From NCBI GenBank assembly GCA_009760855.2, contig WPIO01000004.1, positions 479,501-543,500 on the forward strand: a DNA stretch of 64,000 bases. The letters run 5' to 3'. Shown one piece after another: positions 11,159 to 26,100 of the stretch. The first letter of the stretch is position 1. Each line of letters begins with the position of its first letter. The DNA is from Cristatella mucedo (taxonomy: Eukaryota > Bryozoa > Phylactolaemata > Cristatellidae). The notes beneath the pieces were generated by a model, which saw nothing but the letters and a program-made list of their open reading frames with translations, was not told the DNA's origin and ran no database searches. Both the position numbers and the translations under genes were made by a program.

Positions 11159-14100
11159 ATGCCTACGTGTTTGCACATGCCGTGTTGCTGTGCACATGCA
11201 CTAAATACATAAACAACAACAGCATGTGTTTTTTTGTTTTTGGGTCGTCAATAGATATTTTCACATGCTTTGCATGACTCGAGTTTTGCACTGTTTATGG
11301 TTTTGTGTCGTTTTTGTGTCGCGAGTTTGTGTTTTCAGATATTTGTGTTATTTGCTGCTCGCTTGTATTTTGTGCAGGTTTTAATCATGATCATTTTAAT
11401 AATAATTAGACATCCATATGGCATCCTAAGAAAATTACGTCTTTTTTCAAGCATTTCAACTATGCCAGAAAGTATGCATGCCAATTGTTAGTTGGTGATA
11501 ACGTGCACTGTCAGCATGTATAGGCGCAGAAAGAGCACTTGAAACTGACGGAGCAAATGCTGTAACGAACCAAACGAGCACGTGGATTTGTAGCTTCATT
11601 TTAAATTACGTGTTATAGTCCATGATTTTCCTTATATCTCTTTCGGAATTAACTTCTAATCTTTAGGAGCATGCGAACTGAAAGCATATGGTCATCAAAG
11701 GATTTGCCTAAAATATTTAATGTGCTTTGCTTACGTGTGCATGACTTAATTGGGGGTACGTAACTGGAGTTGTCGCTTACCAGTGGCATTTGCAGGGCTT
11801 TTGCATTCTCATTAGAGATCATAATTTCGTGCTTTGGCCTTATGGAAGGACATCCTGCTTTTCAGTGACTATTGGCTCCTGCTACTCTTGCAACGAGTCG
11901 TAAAGCACGGGAATAGATACAAAGTTCTCTCATGGCACTGTACACAAGATTTATTATCGTTACCCTTATTATTTATTGTATATATATATATATATATATA
12001 TTATATTATTTATTTCTTCCTTCCTCGACTTACCATCGTACCACTGCTCTTTTGAGTGCTGTCATTTTAGCTGTGCCTTTAAACAGTCTCAGGCCCTTAG
12101 GAGACCGTACCTTTAGCTTGCGCGCTTCAAAAGCTAGGTGCTCACTGCCAGCTGCCGGAGCAGCAGCTCGAGTGGGCAAAGGGTCGCGCCGACAGTGCAG
12201 CCTGGACTGTCGGGGCGACTTAACTTCGCTGAGCCACGACCCGGTTACCTATTTTCCTCCCCTCCCCCCCCCCCGGTGCTTTTGATTGCAAAGTGGTGCC
12301 GACAAATTCCTCAGAGCATGTAGGGTCGACTTATGGCGTTCGTCGATCGCAACCACACGCTCGCACGGCGCGCCTCCAATCCTGCTCCGAAGCTGAAAGA
12401 AATTGCCGTCGCCCCAGAATCGCACGTGCGCATGCTCAGAGCCCGCGCGCTTCGCGACTTGGATGGCTTATCTCGCCCGCCTGCCGAATAGCAGGTGGCC
12501 AATGTCAGGCAAGTTAGAGGCTCGAGGCGAGCACGGCGTGCCTCAAACGACGCGTGCCCGGCACCTGCCATTCATGGCACGCGAAAGTGGTGGAGCCACG
12601 TGGTCATCGTCGTTGTTGCAGCGATCGCTGTGGCAGCAGGTCGCTCGCAAACCTCCAGTTTCGACCGAGCGCTCGATGTGTCCGAGCAGCAGCAGCAGCA
12701 GCGCCCTGCATCACGCTGCAGCCGAGCGCCCACCTTATCCAGTGCCCTCGCAGTGCCTCCTTCCTCTTGTGTAGTAGTAATAATAATAATTATAATAATA
12801 CACTTGATAAAGCGCCCTCAGAGAACTCAATCTCTTTCTAGGCGCTTTACATTTGCTGCAAAGGGAAATGCCTTCTACCTCTGTGTGCAGCATTCTCGGC
12901 TTGCCTGATCTGCTCCGCACCATTGGCCGCTTACGTGTGTAGTTGTCGCGTTCGTTTTGGCAGACATGTACGTGAACGAGGTGAGGACGGGCATCACCGA
13001 CAGCGCAGCCAAGCCGGCCATCTTGTCGGACCGAGCTGCCGCTGCGCACGTGGACGGGCGTGGCGCCCTGGGCCCCGTGGTGGGCAACTTCTGCATGAAG
13101 CTGGCCATCGACAAGGCTCGCTCAGCCGGCGTCGGCTGGGTGGTCGCCAAGGGCTCCAATCATTATGGCATCGCCGGATGGTACAGCATGCAGGCCAGCG
13201 ACGTCGGATTATTGGTGAGTCGCTTGTTGGTTCAGCCCGAGCAAGCTGCTCGGGTGCATAGGGCACCCGCCATGCCTGGCCAGAGGCCAGGCCTGTTGAC
13301 CTGGTGACCCTCTCACGTGGTAGTTCAGGAGGTCTCCTTTCAGATCGACCACGTGAATTTCCTGTGTGCACGGTCTTGGGTGCGTAAGTGCGTGTGCATG
13401 TGTGTGCCTATGCATGCTGATACTGAGAATGTCGGCACTAACTAGTTCAGCTTTATTTCTCGCATATGTAAAGTGTATAGAAAGTGATTTAGCTCTCTGG
13501 AAGTGATATGCAGATGTCGAGTTAGTACTATTACTGGATGTAGTATCATTAGATTCGCTGAAAAGTGGTAATGCAGCTAAAGAAAGCTTAAGATAGGGGA
13601 TAGCCCGGGCTTCCTGCCGTTCACCTCAAAAATACTCAAGTAGCACTCAGCGTGCACATCCGCACACGTACACAGACACACCCTCAAGCGCTTCTCAGAG
13701 CAAGAGTTGCCATGTGTATGGCTTCTCGCCTTAGTGGTTGAGCATGTGACGACGGCGCAGGCTGCAGAGTCGGTCATGCTGCTTGCCTCACTGGTCGCAC
13801 ACGTGCAACCGTAGCTCCTGGTGCAGGAGAGCCTGGTTGAGCTTGGCTCTTGAGGTGTGGCTGCTAGCATGGCTGCTGCAGTGAGGAAGGAGGCTGCTGC
13901 AGCCGCCTGGTACTTACCAGGAAGTATGCCTATGATCATGGCCTTTCGTCGGGATTTCTCCCAAGATTCTCCTCTCCCGGCACATCCTATCAGCGATTTG
14001 AATGTAGTCTTGGTGGTACGTCTGCTCCTCCTACGCCGGCGGAGTTGTCACTGCAAATTTTCTAAAACTAAACGATGATAAAACTAACTTACTAGTTATG

Positions 14101-17100
14101 GGCAAACCTAGTGTTATTCAGAAATTGGAAAGGCTGACTTTCAAAATTGGCTCTGCCAGCATATCTCCAGTTGCATCAGCTCGAAATCTAGGTGTCATAT
14201 TCCAAAGCGACCTCTCGTTAGACGACCACATCAGCTCCACAGTCAAATCTGCCTATTTTCAGCTTCATAACATTGCTAAAACTAGGGCTTGTTTAGATAA
14301 GGATACCACGTCCAAGTTGGTCCATGCATTCGTGACATCTCGCCTCGACTTCTGCAACTCACTGCTTACTGGTCTACCAGCATGTGCGATCAGGCGATTG
14401 CAGCTGGTTCTGCAGCTAGGCTTGTCTGTCGTGAGCGTCGCAGTTGCCACATTACTCCACTTCTCGCCGACCTGCACTGGTTACCAGTCAAGCAACGGAT
14501 TGACTTCAAGGTTTTGTCGCTCACTTTTAGGTCTCTTCATTCTATGGCTCCAGCCTATCTTTCAGAGATACTACCCCATCAGGCAAAGCATCGTACCACT
14601 CGCTTTTCGGAATCCAACAGTCTAGAAATACCTCGTACAAACCTTAAATCCTTTGGAGACCGTGCATTTAGCTCGTATGCTCCCACAGCCTGGAACTCCC
14701 TCCCGACCTGCATCAGAACATCCCCTGACCTGACCACATTTAAAAGAAACTTAAAAACATACCTATTTAGGACAGCATTTAGTGGGTCCTTGTGATTCGT
14801 CCTCGATGTGCTTATGCGTGCTGACACTGTTCATGCTGCCACTAACCACATTTGCATGCTGACCCAGTGCATGTAACCCCTAACCATGTTATTCATTTTG
14901 TTTGTTTTTCAAGCATGATTTTACTTACTATTCTATTGCGTATCACTTTGCAGCAAATGTAAAGCGCCTAGAAAGAGATTAAGTTCTCTGAGGGCGCTTT
15001 ATCAAGTGCAATATTATTATTATTATTATTATTACTGCACCTGCTGCCGATTCTGTGCCGTTGCCACGGTAGCTTGTAGCCCAGACACTTCAGATGACAA
15101 AGAACTCGTCTTACTAAATTCAGTATACATGCTCCTACAGATGTGGCCTGAGCAGTTATCTCCACCGCATATGTAGCACAGATTAGGAAGAGAAGCAGAA
15201 GCAGTAGAAAAAATCCTGACCTGTGCAGCTATCATCTGCAGGAGCTATCTCAAACTTTAGAATGGAATATTAGTCACCGGAAATGAGGTTATTATGAGCG
15301 TAGTCTTTTGTTGGGATTCCTCTGTAATGTTTTTTCTTGTGCACCCTTTCAGCGATTTGAACATGGACCAGGTACATGTGTTCCACACACCCACCCACCC
15401 ACCCACCTGTTCGCTGGCTTAACTCTCTTGCCAGATACTGCCGTATTCCACCCCGTGTGTATGTCTCAATCCTATTCTCATCGCCGTTGTTACGTATTCA
15501 TGCTTTTGTGTGCAGTTGCACTCCTGAAGTTCAAATCGACAACACCGAAGGCAGCGTATTATCAATCGCAGGAAGCCATGCGGATGTTAGTCACTGTAAT
15601 GACCGACCCTATTCCAGAGAGTTAAAAATTCTATTAATAAAACTGTTCTCCTTTGGCGACTTTTGCCGGGGAACTATGCTGTCGAGGTACAGCGGGCCCA
15701 ACGTTATAGCATGCCAAACCACGTACAAATGTCGAGGTACAGCGGGCCCAACGTTATAGCATGCCAAAACCACGTACAATCATTATCCCCAAAATTCAAC
15801 TAGCTGTCTGATGTTACTGGCTAGAGCTCTTAGCCACTACTAAACCACTTCCTATAGATGATCAATCAGTTAAGTTTTGGGATTTGACTCGGAATGCTGT
15901 AAGTATTTGAAATTGGACGTCGTTAAAGAAACTGCAGCCCACCTCTTTATTTTTCAGATCGTTGTCCTGTTGATAAATAAAATTAGTGCCAGTCGTACTG
16001 TTCTACGCACTTTAACGTCGTCCGTGATCTGCAGGTAGCCAACTTTATTCACTATTCTCTTAATATGGTGAAGTGCATTTATGCTGCATAGTGTGGATCC
16101 TGCGAAAACAGTCACTGATCCGGACCCGAACTTCGCAGTGTGATGCAAGCAGGCACCAGCATATGCTTCGTCACTCCCGTGTCGAAGACGCCATCGGCGT
16201 TTACAGTTGCCATGGACGGCAAATTTACATTTCTTCGCTGAAGGATGCATGCCTTCACTCTCAAGTTGTCTAGTGGCTGTGCTGTCAAGCCCTCTCAAAA
16301 CTTGCTTCTCTGTGAGCCTTTATCAGTAGCAGAGCTTTCTTTGCTACCATGTTGCCATGAGCCCACGTTCGTTGCCTCACCGTTACGCCGCCATCCAAAA
16401 GTTTCTGCTACAGGATTTAAATTGGTAGCAGTTTTTAAAATGCAGAAAAGCTAAGATATCTAGTATTACATTAATTGTTTGTGTTCAATCAATATTTAGT
16501 GAAGGCACAGGGATTTTAATTACATTCTTGCAATCGTCTTGGCATTCACTCCACCAGCTTCCGGCAGATTTCTAATGGAAATGTCTCCCAGCGATCCGTC
16601 AAAACCTCAAAGAATTCATCAGGTTTCATGCGCCAGAGAGCTGTGAAGCTTGTAGCCCGTTGACTTCGTCCCATACATGCTCTATTGGGTTCAAGTGCTG
16701 GCTTTGGCTTGGCCACTTCATGACCTCAATTTGCTCGGAGCCTTTGCCTGCAGGTTCGTGAAAAACTCCTGTGTTCGGATCGTTGTCATGCTGCCAACAG
16801 AAATCGAGCCCTCGCAGAGCCTAGGCAGATGGCAGATGCCAGCATTTTTCAAAATGTGGAGTTGGACGTTCTGATTCCCGACTCCTTGGTCAACCGGGAG
16901 CCACCTCAACTCCTTCTGCAAAGGAGACACCTGGTCGATCCTCTTGAGTTTTGGTCAACCAGCCTTGCTGCCATATTCACCACTACAATGCAATGGCCAC
17001 GCGGTTTAGGCCAAATTTGAAAGATTGAAAAAATCTAATTTAAACAGGCAGAGTTCATGGTATCACTCATAAGTTTCACGTTATGAATATCAATGAGAAT

Positions 17101-20100
17101 GTGAAGGCTGTCGGTCGAGTCGTTGTGCAGATCGAGAGATCACAAATTTTAAAACTTTGTCAGCGACTGTACTGTCCAGGTAGATAGATGTTGCATTCAC
17201 TTGTAGTTTAATGCCCTTAAGCCCAGTATCAACTGGGCGTGGCCGATTAAATGGCCGGCTCGCTAAGACGCATGCAGCCGGACTCAACACCTACTCAGCT
17301 CCTAATAACATTTTGACAGACCCACATGAGCACATGAATCACAGAAAAATTCCCGCAGCATTAGCCGCATTTGCTGATGCTTCTACTTCGTTCAGGTAAT
17401 ACGATAATTTCGAACGGCGCCAAACATGTTCAAGTTTTGCATAGCAATTAGAAACATTTATTGTCAGCCTACAAACGACACACATACTGCCGGTATGCTT
17501 TTGTTTAGCAAAAGAGGAATTTCATGAGTTATCCCCACCCCTATAGGAGTACTATAGGAGTTGTCCCTCAAAAATACATTTATAGATATTTCTCAAATAC
17601 TAATTGACTGACAGGCATACCGATTTGCGCAAACAACAAGGCCAACATTATCTATCTTTTGATGTAACCATAGTGCCACTGTAACCTTCTGATGACCTGT
17701 AAAAATCGAGGTCAAGCTTTTGCTTTGGTGTATCGATTCGGTTATATTTAAACAGATTTATCACAATGCATTGTAGAAATATGTTAAACCTCTCGAAAGA
17801 TGCAGAACACTTTTGTTGAGCCTGGGATTCTTCAAAAAAGTAAATAAAAAATCGTGTGATGGTTAAAAAATCACATTAATCAGGGAAGCGTCGATCATGT
17901 GGCTTTAAAGGCCAGTGGCGCTATACTCTCTTCACATACAACCAAACTTGAGAAATCCATGGGTTAAGCAAGTTGACCAGAGCATGTATTGCAAATTTCA
18001 AGTCGATGTAGCCATAGATGGCTAATCTGTAGCATCTCAAAGGCTTAAAGCCTAACTGTTCAGGAATCACAGTCGAAGTTGCCAGCTCATAGCTCAACCA
18101 GCTGGCAGCACATACATTGATGTCAAAAAGCCCATAACCGTCATAACATGTTGCCAATACTGTCAATATATCTTTCTGGCAGATCATACATTTCACACAA
18201 TCATACATTTCAAGTTTATCGGATCACTATTATCGGAGATATGACCTAAGCATGATAGCAAAGGTAGGTGCAATAGCTCTCATACAGCCTGCAGTCAAAC
18301 CACCCGGGCGTCTGACCCACATTCGCCAATACAAATCTCAAGCTATAAATGGCATTAATGAGAACTCAAAATCACCTTAATTTCCCTAAAATAGAATCGA
18401 ATCAGCATTTTCAGACTGATTCCAGGCGAACGATGCTCTAGCTCCATCCAAGTCAGCCACCGGACTACGTTGCCTCGTGGGTTTTGACTGCTACAGGAAC
18501 CAGATCAACAATCCCATGATTCAGTAGGTGCAGTGGTAATGGACACCGGCCCCGGCAGCAGTAAATTCTCTACATTATCCCTAACGATTGCCTACTTGCC
18601 AAGCAATAATCACTTCCTGTTTATGAGCTGATGTAAACATACCAATGTAAATATGTTTCTGCCAAGTAAATAAGGAGTGGGCCTTGAATTGCCATTTGCA
18701 GCCGGTTGCTATCGGCAGGGCAGGAAGTGGAGGCAGGACTAGGCCCCGATCGATAGGGTTTATGCTTTTATGATCTTGTTATACTACCAGTTGGAAGGTC
18801 GATCTCGAGGGGGCGTGTCATTTATTTTTAATTTAACGTAGTTTTGGTAGTTTGAAGTTATTTACTGCGGGTCCGTTTAGATCTGAGTACCTTATATTTA
18901 CAAAATTCACTACGAACACTCGGTTCGGGAGGTCGGGTTTAAACAATAATTCTGTAGAGCTCAACATATTACTTTCGGTTTAAGTACGTCTTACAAAATA
19001 ATTTTATTTACCATGTTCCGGTCGTCAGTCAACCACCAAAATCTGGGATTGCATTTATAACTGGTTTGTCTTTTAACAGGCAAATTTCAAAAAACGGAAA
19101 ATTTTGACGATTTTGCTCGAAGATTCTGAATGTTCTCCATTAGCAGTCCGATCATGGAGGCTTCAAGAGGTTCCTAATTGACTCCTGTTGCAGTAAGCCA
19201 CAGAGCCTGAGTTTTACTGAAAAGAATAGGTGTTGATGTCGGCTGAACACGCGACCTTAGCCACCTGTAGATCTCATTCCATAAATGTGCTATGTGGTTC
19301 AAAGCCTGCGACTGGCTGGGCCACTGTGGTAACACCACACCGGATTTTTCCAAAGAGTCTTTTACTGACCAGTCATTATGCGCAGGGTTGTAAAGTTGCT
19401 GCCAAGTATACCGATCCTGAGTGTTCAGGCTTTGCAGTCGGACTTCCTTGAGTGCCTGAAGTTACAAGAGTTGGTCTGTAATATCTTCGATCTGATGCAG
19501 AGCTCCTACAACTTTAACTACAAAGCAGCCCCAGACCATCACCGAATTGCTGCTGAATTTCATTTCACTGTAGATTGTGGGCTGTCATGCCTGTTGGCCT
19601 CATCTTTCCTTTGGATAATCCCTCTGCATCGCTTTCTGTTACCAAATATCGTGAACTTGCTTTCTTCGTCTGTCCGTAAAACAGAATTCCAGTCGTCTTC
19701 TGCTGCTGGGCACGGTCGTTGGCTCGATGTAATTGGTCTGCCTTATTATGGCTGGTGAGCAGAGGCTTTCGTTTTGCACGTAGCCTGAAGATGGAACTCA
19801 CAGCAAGCCTCTTATGGACCGCATTTTCTTTTACTGCTATCGATCCATGTATAGTGCGCTTTATGACTGAATAAGGTGTCGAAGTGCTTCGTTGGGCAGT
19901 GCCGTTCATCTTAATCAGCCGGTCATCATTGATCTTTGGTGGCCTGCCAGTTCCAGCTGTTTAGGTTTTCTATCCAGTACTTCGATATTTTCAGATGTTG
20001 AAGCAGACAATGCATTTCGCAATCCCAAGCAGCCGCACAGTCTCGTAATTAGTCGAGGTCACATGACTAGTCCCAGCAGTGTTTCTCTCTCGGCACTTTG

Positions 20101-23100
20101 CCTCTCCACGACGCCGAAGTTTGTGATGTAATGTATCTCCGTCTGTAACACCACAAAGTCACACGGACTATGTGGGTGTTGCACAGGAGAATTTTTGTAC
20201 AGCACACTCGCTGCCCAAGCAGCTCTCGCTATGCATTCCTTAGCCAACAGACTTCATCTAACGCAACAAAGAGAAAGTGAGAAGAATAGCTCAGTCAGGA
20301 GAGCAGCTGAGGTAGTGAGTAGCATGGAAGTAGCAGCTCAGGATGGCTGGAAAGGGTGTGCCACAGTCGGCTGCAGGAGAGTCACTGTCGTTGCCAAACA
20401 ATTGTGGAAGCTGAGAGCTCCTCAGTCCTCAGTGGGCGTACATAGTTGTTTATCCTTGCTTGCACTGTAGACAAGGAAAAATGGCTGGCTCATTTATTAA
20501 CAACCTCGTTTTCATAGCAGCAGAAGAGCCTTCGCTGCTATCATCGCCCTTTGCAGTTGGCAATAGAAGATCGATCACTGCGGGATTCGACCCCGCGACT
20601 TTGGTCGCGAAGAGCAGGCACCTTACTTCCCGGACTCTCAAAAGTACACGTGAATACGATACAGGTTGGTGCTGGACATCCTGGTAAACCCCAAAAGATG
20701 TCGCGGCCTTAAAACATTTCTAATCTTCCGGCTAAAACAGTCACGTGTTTAGGTTTTTTATTATAGTAGTATGAGTTAAACTAGTATAGCCTCTGAAGAT
20801 AATGTTCTAGGCTACGGTCGGTAGGCAGTTATGTAGTAGCCGGCCGGTAGGAACTGCAGTTCCCATGTGCTTAGTGTCTGTCGTTGGTGCTCTGGGAAGT
20901 CCTGAGAAGAGAGGGTTCGAGGAATTTCTTGGAGTGAGTGTCTATGCACTCAAACGCAACGAAACTATTTGGACCTCTGGGGCAGACGCCTAGACGGCTG
21001 CCTACTCGTCTGCATTTAGAGTAAACGTCGAAAGTTGCTGTCGCTAGCCAAAAGTATGGAGACTGGTTGCAATTAGAAACATTAGCACGATCCCACAATG
21101 ACCACCTACCATGCTTAATTTATTAAGCAACTTTTAATTATGACGTTGCCCCCTACTGTATTGGAAGCGGGCTGCCGGACTTGTCAAGCCACGGAGCTGC
21201 TCAAATGCCGCACTGGGCTCATTGCAAGCATTCGAAAAGCATCCAAGGGGAAGCCATGTGGATGGCTAGTTGCTGCAACCTTAGCCGGGCTTCATCCCGA
21301 AAATGCTTGATTCAGTTAAGGTCAAATGTCTTACTCGGCCAGTCATTTCAGCCATGCTTTAGCAACAGTAGACGTGCCTTCAGCATTAGGCACCACGGGT
21401 GGATTAACGAGCTGTGAGATCCGTTCGACTCATAGATATGTCAGCGGACTCTGTGCGCCTGATGGTGTTTATTTTCCCACAAGCCCGCCGTCGACGTGTA
21501 CGCTGAAACGATCCCGTGGGAAAGTCAAGGCTTTGGCCTGTTTTGACGCGAGTTATTCCGTCTTGTCCGCCTCGCTTTCTTCCTAATATGTTTGGGGCAA
21601 GCACCTCATGTACGGGTCAGGTGCCTGGTGGGCTGGGTCCTTGAACTTTTGCTGTCGAGTGACACTCTCAAGTCTCACACCCAGGCTGCAAGGTCTTGCT
21701 CTGCTTCCTTCAAACTGGGCTAATGCATCGATTACCTCATCTGAATTACGATCCCCCGAAATAGTATAAAGCAATGGTAATGCCGCCGAGTCGCAAGTAC
21801 CGACTGTGTGCTTTCTGAATTGCTCTGGTGCAGCAGCAGCTGTGTCAGCCGAACTTGGTCACTCGTTTGCAATGCAGCTATTTATCCCGACAAGCTGCAG
21901 CTCGTTCTTGTTCTGACAGCAAGACTCTGAAATTTACGTAAGCCACCTACATCAGTTCCTGGTGTGACGTCAAAAGTTGCGGCAGCAATAAACAATACGA
22001 TCTGGGTCCGTTTTTCTTTTATAAGAGAAGAAACTCACATGTGATTGTCATTTCCTAGTTAGTTCGTGCAGTTAAAGCAAATAAGCTCAGATTAACTCAT
22101 ATTGGCATGGAGCCCTGTTCGATGTTTCAATCTCTTTTGGCTGTTCTATAAATCTCACCCTTGGGGAAGCTGAATGTCGGTGGAATGACAGGACTGAATC
22201 AACTACCTGCGAGTTTGAATTGCTGCTCGTCTCCCCACTGTCTGTCACCTAGGTGGCTGTAGCTGTCCACCAGCTGCAGCTCTCGACCGTCGTCCAGCTT
22301 CACCTTGCTGTAGCTCGTAGTGACCAGAGCAGCAGCAAGCACTGAGAGCCACACTGCCTATGCCGGGCCAGCAATTCCCCGCCCTCGGCCGCAGCGAGCA
22401 GGTGGCCGAGCGCGGCAGCCTCCAGGGAGGCCTGACTAAGCACAGCGACACGTACGTCCACGAGCCACGGCGAGTCCCCTCCCTGTAGCAGCAGTAGCAG
22501 AGCTTCGTCTGAGCAGCTGGATGAACTGCGTGTGGGACAAGCTTACAACAGCCCGTCCGTCCTGCAGAGACTGCACTGCAGTGACCATTGAACAACTATC
22601 GTGTGATCGCATAAATGCAAAGAGTAATTATCCGTCGTAATCCGGCTGGTTTTCCATTTGGCTTGCACCAGTGCTAGTGTGCCTGAGTGTTCCAAGATTG
22701 TTTCGTTTAGTCTCTAGCCATACTTCATCTTTCCCAACGATGAGTCCTCTCGATTTATTCAGAGAGCCATCAGCCATCTAGTTGCCAATCATCAAATGTC
22801 ACAGATTTGCCAGGAGATTAGAACCCATAAATCCATACCCACCATAGATGTAAACTTTCCATTAACTCAACACCTCGTGATCATACATGTCCTCAATGGC
22901 AACGGACTATGATCCAGCCACACTCCTTGCAAAAGATCAAACGTGGTCAGGAAGCGTTCAGACGTCAGTATGTTGACCTGTTGGAGGGAGTTGTAGATAC
23001 TCGTCCGTGAGTTGGAATTCCTATTACATGAAGCGGATACGTTAAGACGTCAGCGGACTAGGGTCAGCAGACTAAGCAAATGCGTGACTCAACGACTGTC

Positions 23101-26100
23101 TTATCGACTAATCCGGCAAAGCATCTTCTATCTGGAAGAGATGAGTTAAAAGAGCTGTCGGCATCGAGTCTTGCCTTCTTCCCCATCCCGATATTAATCC
23201 TATATTCCCAATGCAGTACACAGTAAAAGCTTTGAATAGTATTAAAGGTGTAGCTGCAAGGTCAGGATGGTAGCAAAGAAGAAGAATCTGACAGGTGAAC
23301 CGTTATCCGAGTGTCGATGGTCTGGCGAGCTCTCCGGGTTCGCCGTCCCTGAGAGTGCATTCAATGGCTTTCAGGCAGCGTTTGAGTCCCATTGTGAACG
23401 ATCACTTGGTCTGGCGTGTATGCAGAAGAAGGAACTTGGGTAGGCAGTTTTATGCTTAGCGAATCGGCCGACGTTTCATGAAGGAGCTGAATGCTTTGAG
23501 AAGCATCTGATTAAGTCTCTGTGATGATGGCGTGCTCATCATAGCTGAGCTCGGCCTTTGAGAGTTGTTGTATTTAGCAAATGTCACTGGACTATATTAT
23601 GCCCGGGGGCCGGTAGCTGCTTTTGCCCATGGCTGCTTTCGAGGGCTGCTGTGGCCTCTTTAGCCACCTCGATTGCAACAAAGGGTCAGAGGTTGTTGGT
23701 CCATTTGCTTGGTTCGAGGGAGATTCGATAGTAGCAACTATGGATTTGTTGATCTAGGCCATTTTGGATTTCTTTGATCTCGGCCATGCTGGATTTGCTC
23801 TGGAAAGTTCTCGAGGCGCCTTCGTTTGGAATCTTCTCAATTATCCTTGAACAGATTTCGACGGTAAACGCGTTTTCAGCATGACCCAACTGAGTTAGAC
23901 TTGAGTGATTTGTGACAAAAAGTCGATACAAATAACTCACGCTAGCAGAAACCTATTGCTGGCTGTGAAGCATAGGGCCAATATTTTCGATATCAGTTAT
24001 ATCGCCTATATGGTAGCATCGATCTTTGCAAGTAAAGTTGTCTTCGAAGTTTTTTGCCGAGATCCCCTAGATATATGCACTTCTGCAAGAAGCAGGACTC
24101 GAGGGATTCTGCAGTCCACAGCACCCAGGCTAGCAGCTGGGTGTAAACACATTGCTTAAACACTTCTTTTAGTCCAATTTGGCGACGGACGAGACTGTAT
24201 ATCCTAAGAAAAAATAAATAAAAATATAATTCATTTGTATAGCGCCCCGAGAGAACATAATCTCCATTCAGGCGCTTCACCTGTGGCTCGGGCCCACGAA
24301 CTCAGCCACCTCATAGCCACTTGGTTTTCCTGAGCACAAAATAGCGATGAAGAGTCTTAGCGTCTCTTCCACTGTTGCTAGCAGAGTATCGATGGCTTGC
24401 CGCAGCTGGTTTGGGAGCACGGCTCAGGCTTTTTTGAGGATCGCTTACGGCGGTTTGGAGACTATTCATTCGAATGCACGCACTTGGAGCAATTTTGATA
24501 CAGTCATAAAGGTTTTGACAGGGGGACAGCCTGTGACTCGGCTCGAGAATTACACCAAAAACTCGGGTTCAATCCATTTGCCGTTGGCCACCTCGTTTGG
24601 GTCCAAATTGAGTAAGTTCATGGCCTCGCCATTCATGGAACTGTCTCTCACAGACCAGAAGGCAGCCGACAAAGTCACCGAAGCCTTCATAAGTCTAGCC
24701 TAGCATTATCAACGGCGGAAATAGCTCGTAGTTGTAAAGGTGCAAATGGTGCAAAGTGTAGTTAATTTGCCGATGATCGCCAGCACCCGTCTATTCTCTC
24801 TCCCACACAGAGTAGTAGGTAGACCGCAGCTCTCTTTACCCCACGCCCTGCCTTCTCCCCACCTTTCCGCGACTCCCGGCGCCGCCCCCGCGCCCCCTGC
24901 TACATCGCTCAAGGGGCGGCACGGCTTGCTCGCATGCCAGATTTAAGTGCCACAGTGCATAGTCAGGCATGGGGTTCTCGAGGATACATCAAAGGATGGC
25001 GTACCTGTGAGTGCAACCCCGAAGCACGACAGTTCTTATACCACTCAGGGCCTGGAGCAGTCTGAGCTGGTATTAAATCACATTCGCCCACTTCTGGCCC
25101 CTCTGTCTCAGATTCCGAACTTGTCAGACATGAGGTTCCACCCTTCCCTGAAAAGTCATTCACCCTGCTATTGACCTCTGATAAAGGCTATTGACCTCTA
25201 ATAAAGGCTATTGACCTCTGATAAAGGCACGTCGAAGGAGAGGCTCGATATCGAGGACGTGACTGGCGCATGGCTATCAACTGTTCATTAAGCTGATTAA
25301 AGATTAATAGCTTGATTGGAAATACCAAGAAATTATAGCTATCTATAGTAGCTGATTGATGATAGGTTCTGGAGACGACTTTCTTGCCATTTAGCCATTG
25401 CAATAACCTGATTTGCATCGTGGTCGTCTGATTTGCCTACTTTGCTCAGGGCAGTAAAGGCCCCATCAGGTGGTGGTCATGTTAAGCTCAACCCCAACTA
25501 ATTATGGATTAGCCAGCAAAGTCATTCGTGCAACTTTTTTCTTGTGCAGATATTGCTATGCATGCCCTGCAAAGTAATAAAAATACTAGCTGATTTAACA
25601 GCCTCTTTTTGTATAGCGACAGAAGAGCCTTTATGGCTATCACCACCGCTTGCAGTGGCGATAAAGGATCGCCCACCGCAGGATTCGAACCCACGACCTC
25701 GGCCCCGAGGTCGTGAAAAGTAACCACCTTACCTAGTGAGCCATTACAGTCCAATGTATTTGTGTACAGAAATGGCATTTTACTCGTGCTGTCGACTAAA
25801 CTACCTTGTGAATAGCAGACCAGTTTGATGCTAAGCTCTTGTCTTTAGTTTCTATGGGAGCTGCTGATTCCAGTAAGAAGGCTGAATTTGCAAACTCATT
25901 GGATAGCCTCACCGAGATAGTACAGCTTTGCTTATGGGCTGCTGCCCCAGTCTGTCAAGCCCTACGAGCCGCAAACATGACCATCAATGGGCCGAAATCT
26001 GCATGGTCACACTCGTCCTGTTCACCCAAAAGAAATGGGCAACATCACTTGAAGGATTGACACCAGCAATTCTGCTCTCATCTAAAGCGAGACTTAAATG

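Noticed and set aside
12100-12770. Hidden exon or CpG-island gene in intron 1
   Set aside because: GC-rich with open frames on several strands, but no consistent splice pair. The Ldh_2 exons 1 and 2 already join perfectly without it.
13857-14040. Extra Ldh_2 exon (Ala-rich open frame)
   Set aside because: The family alignment runs from exon 2 directly into exon 3, leaving no missing residues.
22245-22595. 116-codon minus-strand frame
   Set aside because: GC-driven open frame rich in Cys, Arg and Ser with no domain or splice support.
23686-24703. Gag- or DUF1759-like region of a BEL/Pao element
   Set aside because: Resemblance is limited to a short LGHAENAF...KIP pattern. No protease, RT or zinc knuckle lies nearby.
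25590-25768. Possible functional tRNA gene
   Set aside because: A and B boxes exist, but the sequence belongs to a five-member repeat with a long body and does not close a cloverleaf by eye. It is a tRNA-derived SINE.
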